Shown: in pieces, positions 11,463 through 22,885 of the stretch
Position numbering within the stretch: the first letter of the stretch is position 1
Layout of the letters: the number at the start of each line of letters is the position of its first letter
From: Saccoglossus kowalevskii
Lineage: Eukaryota > Hemichordata > Enteropneusta > Harrimaniidae
Direction of reading: 5' to 3'
DNA length: 43,743 nt
Assembly: GCF_000003605.2 (NCBI RefSeq)
Contig: NW_003149277.1
Location: 57,748-101,490 of the forward strand
Translations under genes and position numbers: made by a program
Notes under the pieces: generated by a model
Told to the model about the DNA's origin: nothing
Seen by the model: the letters and a program-made list of their open reading frames with translations, nothing else
Databases searched by the model: none

Positions 11463-12541
11463 CGGTACTAACCACTAAGCAATCTATTGATGTTTGTATT
11501 TATTCAAAACTTCTTTTAGAACCCATATTACATTATGTGAATTTTTTTTTAATTCAATTTCAACATCTCGGGAATATTTTAGAACCAAATTAAGGGACGA
11601 CGTCAAAAGATCAGTGTCGAATAAAAAACTTATTTGCTTTAGGTTGGGATTGGGGTTGGGGGGGTTTGACCTCAAAAATTTTCCATCCCACAAAAACGAT
11701 TGTATTTTTTAATGCTGTAAACAAAAATCTTGGAGTATTTGTAGTTAAATAACAGAAAATAAAAAAACACATCCAAGACGAGAAAATGGTTTGGTTTGAG
11801 TGTAAATATGTGCGTTAAATGAGGTCAATTTCAGATCATGGACCTAGAACCAACTGCTATGCCATACTACTGTCCGATTATCAATTTGTATTTAATGGTG
11901 AGTATGGTTTGACGCCATGATCAATATCTATCAATTAAGTTTCAGTGGGGGGGGGGACTAAAGGAATTATGTTTTTTATCCCACATTGAACTTTTGATGT
12001 TGTCTCTAAGGCCTTTCACTCTTCTCTGAGTGTGACACCTAAACCAGAGATTTAAGGCCGCTTGAACCTTATTCAAAATTAAAAGTACATGTTATTATGT
12101 AATTCATTATGAAAACTGACTAAATTAAATGTGATCTTATTTTTAATTGTTTGAACAGAATTTTGATTTATTTATATCGGTAATGACGTTTTCATTCGAT
12201 ATTAATTGTGCAATTGTTAAATTGCCTACCTACTCATTTATTGTTTTTGTTTCTGTTGCCTTGAAATAAACATTTTAAAAAAAAATTAAAAAGACATGCT
12301 TGATTAAAATTGAAAAAAAAGATGTAGCCATGGCCCCTTCCTGTCTACTGTTCCCAACTTCTTCCAAAGTAAAACTGTGGCGAAGCAAGTGCCATGCAAC
12401 CATCAACTTTAGAATCGTGTGAAAAAACTTGTATGTTATTGAAAATCATTGTTTTGTTGTCATGAACGTGAAGCGTTGGTTGGTTTATAAAACAAATACG
12501 AAGTTCGCAAAAAAACATTCAGTCTATAGATTTACTCTATT
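11463..12541. other. Gene-free stretch
   Basis: No recognised gene. The two overlapping frames at 11484-11712 on opposite strands are short and unrecognised. A run of G at about 11947-11955 and several A-runs are the only notable features. Confidence 0.5.
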
Positions 12542-13345
12542 GGCTCAGCTGACCATAGGTCCGCTGAGCCTATGGGATGGGTTTCTGTCCTGCGTCTGTC
12601 GTCCGTCCGTCTATCTATCTATTTATCTATCAGTCTGTGCACGAATCGTTTGACTCGATTTTTTGTGTGTGGATGCCTTGATGAGTGTAGATAGTAATTT
12701 GTTCATGAGAAGTCGATCTGCCAAAAATTATGCAAATTAGCCCCCCAAAACTCTAAAATTTCTTCTATGCTACTATGACACTAAGTGGTCTACAGTGCTG
12801 ATATTGATAGTGCATGTGCCTTGGGTTGTTCTCTATCTTTTGTTTTGTTAATTTGGTAAGAAAATTTTCAATTTCCTAATTTTGGCGAATATTTTAAAAA
12901 TTCAGATTTTCCAACCTAACTAGAGTGAAGGTGTGACTTGCCTGCCAAGTTTGAACCAAATCAGCTCAGCCAAAAAAATCACAGAAAAGTTAAAAAGCCA
13001 TTCCTGGTGAACACTAATGAAAAAAGATATCAAAAATTCAAACAGTAACTTTGTGCCCACACTCAAGCTGGGTAGAATGAGCTATATCTGAGGTGTTTTA
13101 TCCCAAATTTGTAGAAGATACATTTGGCGCGAAACTATCCAAAATTTTTTTTTTGCTGTTGCTACGACAACGGTGGGCCAAACAAGTTTTCCAGATTTTT
13201 CCTAATAACTAGGGTGAAGGTGTGACCTACCTGCCAAGTTTGAGCAAAATCAGCCAAGCAAAAAAAATCCCAGAAGAAATAATACGTAAAAACACTGGAA
13301 ATCACACACACATACAAACCTACAAAAGGGCAATTCTAGCTGAGC
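12542..13345 (+). mobile_element. Dispersed repeat with interleaved terminal stems
   Basis: The left end carries two overlapping inverted pairs: GGCTCAGC (12542-12549) with GCTGAGCC (12563-12570), and CCATAGG (12553-12559) with CCTATGG (12569-12575). A (CGTC)/(TATC) microsatellite follows at 12595-12630. The right end contains GCTGAGC again (about 13341), a short inverted match to the left end. A segment of about 70 bp starting TAACTAG.GTGAAGGTGTGAC occurs twice, at 12917 and 13206. No open frame spans it. The class is uncertain. Confidence 0.6.
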
Positions 13346-13384
13346 GGATCGCCAACAAATACTGGTCCTATTGATACACAAAGA

Positions 13385-13714
13385 ATGGAATTAACATGTC
13401 AAGTCAAAGAAGTTATTAAAGGTACTGAACATCAGGCGTCACTCAGATTTATGAATGATATCTCTGGAGCAAGTACCTGTATGACAAATAGTCTTGTTGC
13501 ACTTGTGTACTCAGAGATTCTGGACATGAATCAATTGAATTCTTCAATTATCAGTAAAATATTAGATTACGGAAAATTACTTTATGGTGAGGTGTATCCT
13601 CATAGACAGAGTACTGATTCATCCTCCTACTTGCAGATTTCAGATTTAAAAGTTTGCTTATCAGTTGAGTTATATCAATTTTGGTGTTCTGCAGGGACAT
13701 GTATATTTTACTGA
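13385..13714 (+). pseudogene. Possible cysteine-protease-like domain fragment from a transposon
   Basis: A 109-codon frame contains, in order, 'CMTNSLVALVYS' at about residues 34-45, 'SSIISKILDYGKLLYGEV' at about 53-70 and 'YLQISDLKV' at about 81-89. This spacing resembles the cysteine-centred 'C-x-x-N-S-L' start of papain-fold/OTU-like domains that I associate with large transposon-encoded proteins of animals, where the family pattern is a catalytic Cys followed by a 'WnS.dLD.IL..Gd.LY' stretch. The conserved tryptophan is missing and the later catalytic residues are not seen. The frame closes soon after, and no partner exon is evident. It could instead be a chance frame. Confidence 0.35.
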
Positions 13715-16700
13715 TCATTTTATTGCCTCGTGTTTATACGAGCATGCACTGTCATATTCAAGGCAAATCACTGCATCAATCACATGCAATGCAATGCAGT
13801 TCAGCTAACTGATACAGAATAACCTCATTATTGGAAATATATTTGGATGGTTAAAATGGATTGGTCTAGCTAAGAAAAAAAAAAATGAAACAGACACTAA
13901 ATATATACCACCAAACAAAGTGTAATGCTGTATCCATCATATCTGCACACAACCTGAAGCAAGTCTAATATTTTAACAGGGACTCTCGTACTGTCATACG
14001 TGAATTGTTGTACCTTGATTCAAAATGGCTGACTAGTGGCCATATTGTTGTTACCATTTCTAGGACAGATTTTATATTCGTAAAAGTTGTTTTCACTCAG
14101 TAGGTAGTACCTTATCATACAAAATAGTCTCTCAACATTTAAATATAATTTTCTTTTTTTTCAATGTTTATAATTCAGTCATTGAAAACTGGATTCACAG
14201 AGACTATGTCGCTGACAATGACCTGTTAAAAATATGTGTGTAAAAAATTAACTCTGTCAGTGTGCAATAATAATGGTGAAAATGATTTGTATGTCAAACA
14301 CTGTGAAGTATTTATGGAATGAAATGATTTCACTATATCCAGGGGGGGGGCACCTTATCACCGGTCATCAATTATTATCATAGATCACACCTCAAATAGT
14401 ATATCAACATATGAATCTCATAATGCACAAAAGAACGATATCAACAAAATGTTCAAAGTTGTCCATATTGCATATTACTCCTCAGAATAGAAATAGGAAT
14501 AGTGTGTCATAATTTTAGGTTCTGTCATTTAATTTCAACGAAACTGGTCTTTTGCTTTATTTCTAACAGCACACTCTCTCTGCTGATGATGTACTAGGAC
14601 TGCATATGCACTCAAGAATCAAGAACACAGAATAAATTAATTCAGACCTCCTGAACATATGTTCGATCATTATGCACGGTTGACAGATCATAAGAATTGT
14701 TAAACATGGGTGCACCACTGTCCCTCAACACCGTGGGTGCACCTAGCCAATGGCAAAAAGTATGGACTGCATCATTTCCTGTTAACAGTATGATAATTAC
14801 AGAGCTTTTTTGTTTTCAAGCATGAAGGTAAACTTCCTGGGTGGACAAAACAACACTTGAGTCACTTCACAGTTTTAGAACAATGGGTGTGTAGACATGC
14901 TTAGCTTAAAATAGAACAAATCAGTAAATACTGAATGGGTGTGTAGACATGCTTAGCGTAAAATAGAACAGACAAAATATGTTCATATATAGAATAATGT
15001 AGCATAGCAAGTGTGTAAGTTTCTTAATGCTGTAGGGACAATAAAAAAATATAACATATTCGCTTGGTATGTACAATAAATGACAGGTGTTAAAATTAAA
15101 TATATTTTATTGATTAAGTATATACAATCCAACTCTTTGATACAATAAATGTAAAGTTTGGGTTATGTTCACTTCTATTGGTGACATACTTCTATCAGAG
15201 TGAATCAGTAATGCCTAGCACTACATCTTATCCTATTACTAAATGTCTTGATTACAAACATTATGTTTTAGAAAATGAAAAATTTTCCAAAACATAATGA
15301 TAAGATAAGATAAGATAATTCTTTATTACAACCTTATAGAATGAATTACATATCTATTTTGGTTTATGAAATGCAATAAAGGTGTTAAAATAAACATAAC
15401 AAGTTAGATATCTAAAATCTACTACAATACAGTTACATGAAATAATGTTAAAAAAAAATATTAATGACCCATTAGGTGGTTTTCTCTAATGGTATTTGCT
15501 GTTTTTATAAATTTGATAAGCTCTGTTAGTAAATATTTGTTGTTTGTATTCAATATATGAATGAATTTTTCTTTGTTTGTACAGTGTTGAAAATTGTTAA
15601 TTTTCTTTGAAAAATGTGAATATAACAACTCTCTGTTTGTAATCAAGTTAAAACTTTCTCATGTATTTTTTAAATTTTAATTCTGAATTCATTTTTTAAT
15701 TAATGAAGTAAATGAGTTATAAGGCACTACCTTTGAGAGTTTTAAGTACTGTTGACAATATGTAAATTTGTCATCAAATACTTTGAGAGTCAAAAGTTAT
15801 CACTAAAATGGTTATTCTGGTTTTTAATTTCACTATTTTCACCGATAAGTAAAGTCTGCTAATTTAAATCCATGTTAAATCACATTATTCTCCTGCCATG
15901 TTTGTGAACTTAAAACTTATTAAATAGTGAAAATAAAGGGTTTACACTATTCATTTCTTGAACATAAGTTTGTTTGCTCCAAAGCATGTTACAATTATTA
16001 TATTTGAATTTTTTATAAGCAGGTATTCAGGCATGGGAAATAAATCTAGGATGCTCATGGAAATATGCAGATATGGCTGCTTTTAATTCTAATTCTACTA
16101 CTAAAACATAAAAACCAAGATTTGTGAAAAGGAATTAATTTGTATCTGCCAAAGAAATTATGCATGTGATTTAAATTGTTAGAGTCTAGAGACCTGTAGC
16201 GTAGAATGAAATAGTTTTTATTTAATCAATAGTAAATATTGTCATATAAAGTTTAGACCCAGACCTAACAACTATAAAATTGATTAACATATATGTATGA
16301 CGAAAAAAATGTTGATAACTTATTGTTATATTATTTTCATTGGCAGATTGCTACCATGAACAGGCTGATATAATTACAGTATAATAAATCTATAATTACT
16401 ACTGTCAAGTTTTAAATCTACAGATGGTAACACGACTTTAATTACAGTTTTCAGGAATTTCCAGATATCGGTTTGAAACACAATAGCAGGTAACGCAGTT
16501 CAATGTTGTTTTTCTGAATACCACTAATTAAAACAACAAGCATTCTTGAGTAAGCAGATATGTATGTAATTACATTTTGTCTCTGAAGTACTGCATGCCG
16601 ACACACTTCAGTGTTTTTAAAAATTGAGTTCAAAAATTGTTGTGTGCATGACGCTCACAGTCCATAAAGAGTATATATTTTTAAAAAATCAGAAAAAAAA

Positions 16701-17428
16701 AACGTAGCCACGTAAAAAAAAATTTGTTCCACGTAGGTTTACCACATTAACAATAAATATATGCAACTGAAATAAATTTGATAATTTATATTGTGACATA
16801 AATATACCATCCATCAATGGTTGTGGTAAAATATTTCAACTTTTTAAAAATGTCGCCAAGGTGATTTTCATGTCTCCCCAGCAAGATCACATATCGCATT
16901 GGGGTTGGTTTAATTGGTCTAATCATGGAGGTCTAAGGGAATGTATTGACAATGCAAACCACTGCAAGTGTTACATACAATGAATATTCAAATAAAGGTA
17001 TCAACTGTTTCTGCTTCTCTTCTGTTATTATGTAAGATAGCTATTGTTTGGGTTGTGTCTCCTATGATTGGTTGTCAGACTGGAATGCTTTATGCAAATC
17101 ACTAGTGCTTTCACACCTGTTGACATAAGAACTACTTCATTCTGAAGCATGTGGGAGTTTTATTCAAATTAGGTGTGTCATTCTTTGTTGGTGCTCTGAC
17201 CCATTCTGTTCAATTTCACTAGCATCAAACGCTCACTGGACTAATACCTGTTGTGAATTTGAAGAAAGCTACCAAGCCAACAAGTAAGTCTGCTTTTTTC
17301 ATGACTGTCTTCTTACACTAATTTATGGTGAAAAACTGCTAGATATTTTCAGTTGACACAAGAACCGTACCTCAAATTTCAAATAGGACTGTTTTATAAA
17401 ATGCCACTCACCAAACACTTGTAGATTA
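13715..17428. other. Gene-free AT-rich stretch with small duplications
   Basis: There are no supported genes. A piece at about 13975-14060 ('aacagggact', then 'tggctgactagtggcc') resembles the right end and interior of the intron 2 element and is probably a relic. A duplication of about 52 bp beginning GGGTGTGTAGACATGC occurs at 14884 and 14937. A GATAA repeat lies at about 15300-15320. A G-run lies at about 14342-14350. Confidence 0.5.
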
Positions 17429-17594
17429 CTGTAAAATGACTAATTTTCAGTTGGTTTTAAATTTACGGTTTCGTCAATTAGATAATGTGTTCTATGCTAA
17501 ATTTTACATATTCACTGTGTTTTAATTTAGCGCATTTTTCCAGTCAGCGAAATAAGCTAAATTAAAACCCAGTGAATAATTACCCCCTTTACAG
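17429..17594 (+). mobile_element. 166-bp TA-flanked MITE, copy A
   Basis: Starts CTGTAAAATGACTAATTTTC and ends CCCCCTTTACAG. The reverse complement of the right end, CTGTAAAGGGGGTAATTATT, followed by CACTGGGTTTTAA, is an imperfect inverted repeat of the left end. Both sides carry TA (17427-17428, 17595-17596). A second copy in opposite orientation lies at about 32515-32716. It has no coding capacity and is probably mobilised by a Tc1/mariner-type enzyme. Confidence 0.8.
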
Positions 17595-17949
17595 TATTTC
17601 AGTGTAAGCATAGCATTATTTGCATAACCTTGACTCTTGTTTCCTTCATGTCTCAATGCCTTGCCATTATGTGTACTTGTTCATGGTGTTGCATTCTCTT
17701 ATATCAGATTGTAGAATACATTGTACATCAGAATAATTTAAATCTTCCCTCGGCATGCCGGTTAGTACAGATCATCAAGTGCAATGTTTTTGGATAGGGT
17801 ATTTGTATGACCATGGGTGTAATTATTATTACAATTTTATTTTTAATTTAAATTAATGATATCACAAATTCTTTTCATCTTTTGAGTATTTAGAGATGAC
17901 TCAAATTTGTTTCATACATATTTACATATAAATAATAATATTGATCAGT

Positions 17950-18155
17950 CAGAAGTCACAATTAATTTAAACCAATTTCTCTCTTGATGTGTGATGCTGA
18001 TAAATTAACTATAAATAATGGGAAAACTTATTTTATAATTTTTAGGGGTGAAAATAAGCCTATTATTGTGACATTATCTATTTCCATTGAGGAGACAATA
18101 TTGACAAGGTTTGTCAGAGTAACTTTTGACAAGCATCTCATCTGGTCCAACAAGC
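17950..18155 (+). pseudogene. LINE reverse transcriptase relic
   Basis: The frame starting at 17984 encodes 'CDADKLTINNGKTYFIIFRG', then 'FVRVTFDKHLIWSNKH' after about 25 residues. This matches the thumb-side pattern of non-LTR reverse transcriptases (WC..NKL.lN..KT..m.F, then flGv..D..l.W..H). The preceding 'NLNQFLS' (about 17965-17985) sits in another frame before a stop, so there is at least one frameshift. The catalytic FADD box is not visible upstream, so only a fragment remains. The similarity stops where the fold-back sequence starts. Confidence 0.7.
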
Positions 18156-18158
18156 ATA

Positions 18159-18309
18159 GGGCCCCCAAACACAGAACCCTAATCCTAACCCTGCCCCTCC
18201 AGTGTATACCCTTATCGGGTCACTTACAATTATTTGGAGGGGCATAGTGAATTACATTGGGAGCCTGGAGTGTTAGGGTTGGGGTTTAGGTTAAGGGTGA
18301 GTGGGCCTT
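18159..18309. repeat. Fold-back sequence with telomere-like arms
   Basis: The left arm (18159-18202: 'gccccc...aaccctaatcctaaccct....ctccag') pairs imperfectly with the right arm (18265-18309: 'ctggag....agggttggggtttagg...gggcc'). Inside, TGCCCCTCCA (18192-18201) pairs perfectly with TGGAGGGGCA (18235-18244). The arms contain CCTAAC-like units on one side and TTAGGG-like units on the other, but it is not a regular telomeric array. Confidence 0.65.
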
Positions 18310-19331
18310 AAGGAACTCTTCCCAAAACATCATAGTCCGTACCATGATGTTGAACTTTCCCTCCTTGTTTTAAAATTTGAAAATTCATTCACTATCTTTT
18401 GGTCCTATTAATTCACATTTATTAAAATGAAATTCCAAAAGTGTATACTAATGGCTATCCAAAAAAGGAATTCTGATGTCTGCTAGTATTTTTTCATGCC
18501 TGAACTATTAATTAGTAAACAAGTCATCTTGTAACTACTGTAATTGGTATTAGAGCAATTACAAATCAGTGCTTAATAATTGTACATGTAGATTAAAATA
18601 CTACTGCCCAGGTTATTGACCACCTCTTGCCTATAGTGATCACTTTTAGACGGTGTATAACACCCTGTGTATAAAGACCACAAGATGTATGTAACCACCC
18701 TTTCAGCATCATTTTTGCAAATTCACCTTTCTTTATAAACTAAAATAATATTAGCTTTCTGTTCATGAATCTGTTTTTAATTTGATTTTCTTTAATTTTT
18801 CTTGACTCATAAATGTGTTTGTTTGCAACTGTACCATCTCGTTCGCTGTTCAATTGTTATGTCAAATATGAACAAATAATTCAACCTTCATATAAAGACA
18901 ACCTGTATATAAAGACAATTTTAATGAAGTCTTGCTATATACTGGTTTGACTGAAGAAAACTAATTTAATTTATTAGTAATTAGAAAATATCATATTCAA
19001 GCATAATATAATTTGCCTGGCATATGCCTCTTGGAAATATTGTGTTTAATTGTATCCAGGTTACCAGGTTAGTTTGTAATTTATATACCGTCTGTGGCAT
19101 ATATAACCGGTATATAATTTATAATCCACTGGTATTCTGAATGAGTGCGACATTGAGGACCAGTGACTTTTCGCATAGTGATCAAGCTTAAGCTCAGAGT
19201 AATAAAACTATGGAGAGTAACAAGTCAAAGATTGTGTCACATGGGTAAATAATATTGGGGGGGGGGGTCACCATCATGTGTGTGTGTGTGTGTGTGTTTA
19301 CTTATAATTTGTAGACATATGATATGTTCAC
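18310..19331. other. Gene-free stretch with GT microsatellite
   Basis: No gene recognised. A G-run (about 19256-19267) and (GT)n at about 19278-19297 lie just before the next open frame. Confidence 0.5.
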
Positions 19332-19790
19332 ATGGCAGCATTCTACCAGAGCCAAACTACTGCGCTCCTCCTACCGAGGAGATTACCTCCAATGCGTTCA
19401 TACGGTCGGGAGTGGAATGAGAGCTGCCATAGTTCGATTCAGTTCGGTCAGAGCCTAACGGAACAGTGCCCTCAAATAATTAGTATGAAAAAACGGGCTT
19501 CTGTTTCTTTACATGGCACGATTCTGTTGATGTGGGAGAAAAAACAGAAATGCTCGCAATCGAATCTGAGCATTGAGGTAGAAAAGACAATGAACTGGTG
19601 TTATGATTTAGGTAATAGTATCTCGAATAAACAGAAAAAACGGCAGCTAAAATGTGTTACAGCCTATTCGCTTACGTTATTGTTATTATTCAACTGTTGT
19701 GATATGTATTACAGTTGTCAATCTAAACCTACTTTGAACATGTCACCTTACTGTGACCGCTTCTACGATTTTTATCTCTGGTGTCTTTAA
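19332..19790 (+). other. 152-codon open frame, unrecognised
   Basis: This is long for AT-rich non-coding DNA, but I recognise no domain. The first 50 residues are of mixed composition. A lysine-rich part ('NKQKKRQLK', about 96-104) precedes a short hydrophobic run ('LTLLLLFNCC', about 112-121), and the C-terminus is rich in Cys and Tyr. The DNA from about 19340 to 19480 is GC-richer than its surroundings. No flanking exon or transposon terminus was identified. A decayed transposon frame or a chance frame are both possible. Confidence 0.2.
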
Positions 19791-22663
19791 AAAGTATCTT
19801 CAATTTTCATTGAATCTGTTCAGTCCTTCTTCCAAGTGTTTGTTGCTTAATTTAATATGCCATTTTTTCATTAAAAATTGTTCAAAGCATACAACACATG
19901 CTGGAGAAGACGATGTGATATTCTTGAAATACAATGTGCACAAAATGATACAACATTGTAAATATATCAATAGTTTTACGCAGTATATGCATCTTCCTTG
20001 TTTTTCTTTACCTCACATTTTGTGCATGGCCCAAAACATTTTCAAATTGTTTCAATATTGGCAAACCTGCCTGTGTAAACTCTGAAATTTGTGCATATCA
20101 CCACAGTGTTGCGTCATACCTAGGTGATAATGTCTTTGTGTATGATAATCTTAAATTTCCACTTCCTTGAATTCCTTCCAATATCTTGGAAGATATGGTT
20201 TTGAATTGTGTGTATGTCATCATATTGCATGATTTTTTTATTTTTAGAAAGTCTGAAAATTAGGAACTCTGGATTCTTACATTATCTAAAACTTCACAAA
20301 AAAATAATTTATTTTATACTTTTAATGCTTTCTATTTTAAACCTCATTTGTCATCGAAAAATTTCAATTTTCGGAAATGGAATGGCCGATTATCTTGTAT
20401 TTTACATAGTTATGTATTTCTGCTTCCTTTTTTCCCCACATCTGATTCTGTAAAGTGAAATGACTGAACCATGAACCAAGACTATAATGGTGTAAACCAA
20501 ATATTTTATTACCTTTGTAATAGTTTACTGAAGGTAGTATAGGCCTTGAATATGTCGTTGACCATGACTAAATTCACCAAGATTTGTCATTAATTCTTTC
20601 TCATTACACTGTAAAAAGGATTGGTAAATTCCTTTTCCCTGACATGCGTGTGTACTCTAGTTTCATAATTTGAATTTGAGATTAGCAAGGTTTACTGCTG
20701 GGCATGAAGACACAGGAAATCACAGACAGGCAAAGTAATTCATTCACCTGTGAATTCTACAGTGGATGAACTTTGCATACAAAATGTACAAATCTCTCGG
20801 ATCAATATCCTGTTGATTCAGTGCTTTATATGGTACAGTACATTCTTGATTTCTTTGTACTTTAATGACTTTTTACTAGCAAGGGAAATTTATTATAGCC
20901 ATCGGTGACATGTTTATGCTTGTTGTTTGTTGTGTACACACGAGTTCACTCTGCTGAGTAACTATGGGAAACGTACTGGTTCAAGAGCCATTATTAAAAC
21001 AAAATTGGTTACTTATTAATATTTATATAGTCTATCATTAACTATTCACTCTCTGATGTGAATAATATTCTACAAGGGGAAATGAACAAGACAGGAAAAT
21101 TGTGGTAAAACTTTTTGACAGTTTGACAACTGTTTTTTATAGACTACCCACTAGAAATGTAAATTAAACAATCCTTTGTTTCACTCCATGTCACCATAGT
21201 TGTTTTAGATATTTTCCTGACATAAGGAATAACAGTAAAATGTACTAAAACCAACAAATCTGTCATTGTGATATTTAATGTAAAATTAATGTAGTGTGAA
21301 AATAAAGAAAAAGCATTATTTTATATTCAATTCTTTCCATGTGAATTATAAGAATGTTTGTTCTGTTGACAACTGCTTAGATCAAACATACACAGCAATA
21401 TAAAACTTAGTGATGATTCTAACTTATTTAGCCATTGACCATAACTTGGTTGCTATGTTATGACACAAATTGCAGGACAAATTGACTTATTGGCAAGGCC
21501 TGTGATGAATGAATTTTTTTTATCGTGCAGTGTTATCCCCGGAATAATAAGTATATATTTGCATAACAATATGATATGTTAATTGCCTCCAGTGTATTCA
21601 TTATTATGTTAAATTTGTTCTATTGTCTATCCTAAATTGGGAACTTCTCATCTATAATATAATGCTCTGGGGAAAACCCAGTCATCTGAATTCTGACTTG
21701 TATATACAGGGGTACAGTGTATGTTGTTGAGTTGCTTCTCTTGCAAAATCATTCCATAAATGTAATTTAATTTAACTTTTATGCTTCCATGTACTTTGAT
21801 GCTCTCTTTTTTTTCAAAATCTGTGCAGGTCTTCAATAAAATTGCATTCTTATGTGTAGAAACTTTTGATTCAAATGTAATTTCTCAACATGCGCAAGTC
21901 ATCTGTTATCTTTGCGTCTACCCAGTCCTTGTTAACTGTCTTAATTCTACTACGAAAAATTCTCTGCACAATAATCAAATACTAGTACAACGAATGAATA
22001 AGCATTAATTATGTACATGCAACGATGATTCATACGTGTCTAAATAAGACTATTACACATTACCAATACTGTTTTCTATGTGCAACATATTTGAGTACAA
22101 ACATCCTCCCCTGCATCATGAATTCACAATAATTTTAGATTTACCAGAAAAAAAAGATAATATTTATGTTACAGCAATGATTATCAATAATTTTACTATT
22201 TTTAAGAGCTGAAAATTTAATATTTTAATGGGTGTGGTTAGGTTCTAGGGAATTCAAACATAAAGCAATTTGCAGGCATATTGATTTAATTCTCACTGTA
22301 TGACAAATTAATGAATTTTGTAGTAAATATTCACGATAGCACTGGTAGCCTGGTGCAATTTCAGTGACAAAAACGTATTTTTCAATATTACAATTCCTGA
22401 TTAATGAATTGATACTATTTGCACAATTATTATTCATTCGCTTACATATATTGTGTGACCGTGTGAACGTAAAAACTCCACTCAAATTAAACTGCTATCT
22501 TTCAACTAACTTGCACACTATTCTACCCAAGGAAGAAAAATGAACATGCAAATTACCTTTGGCTATAGCCCAATATTTTCGTGTTTTTTTTGCAGAATTT
22601 TGGTAGTTGAAAAACTGTCATGATCATATTTACTCAGCGAAACGCGCACGCAAGTCAATTTTC

Positions 22664-22667
<4 letters not shown>
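19791..22667. other. Gene-free AT-rich stretch
   Basis: No frame here resembles a protein. I see no RNA gene and no repeat boundary that I can define. Confidence 0.5.

Positions 22668-22695
<28 letters not shown>
22668..22695 (+). repeat. Poly(A) tract of 28 bases
   Basis: An uninterrupted run of 28 A. It could be the tail of a retroposed sequence, but the bases upstream match no family I can name and no flanking duplication was found. Confidence 0.95.
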
Positions 22696-22697
<2 letters not shown>

Positions 22698-22885
22698 CAA
22701 CTGGAAATCAATGTTTCTCAGCTGTCTTAAATAGTTCTTCTAACTGCCTTTGTTTGTACCCACCCACTCTCCCTTGTAGAGTCCTTGTAACCTAGGGAGC
22801 TGCAGCTAGTGGGTGCTCCCTGGCGACTACCTAGCTTGGTGATAAAAGACCCATAGTCTCTGCGAAGCAGAATGGTACCCACCCA

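Noticed and set aside
18171-18295. Interstitial telomere array
   Set aside because: The TTAGGG-like words are irregular and lie in convergent arms of a fold-back structure, so this is not a tandem telomeric tract.
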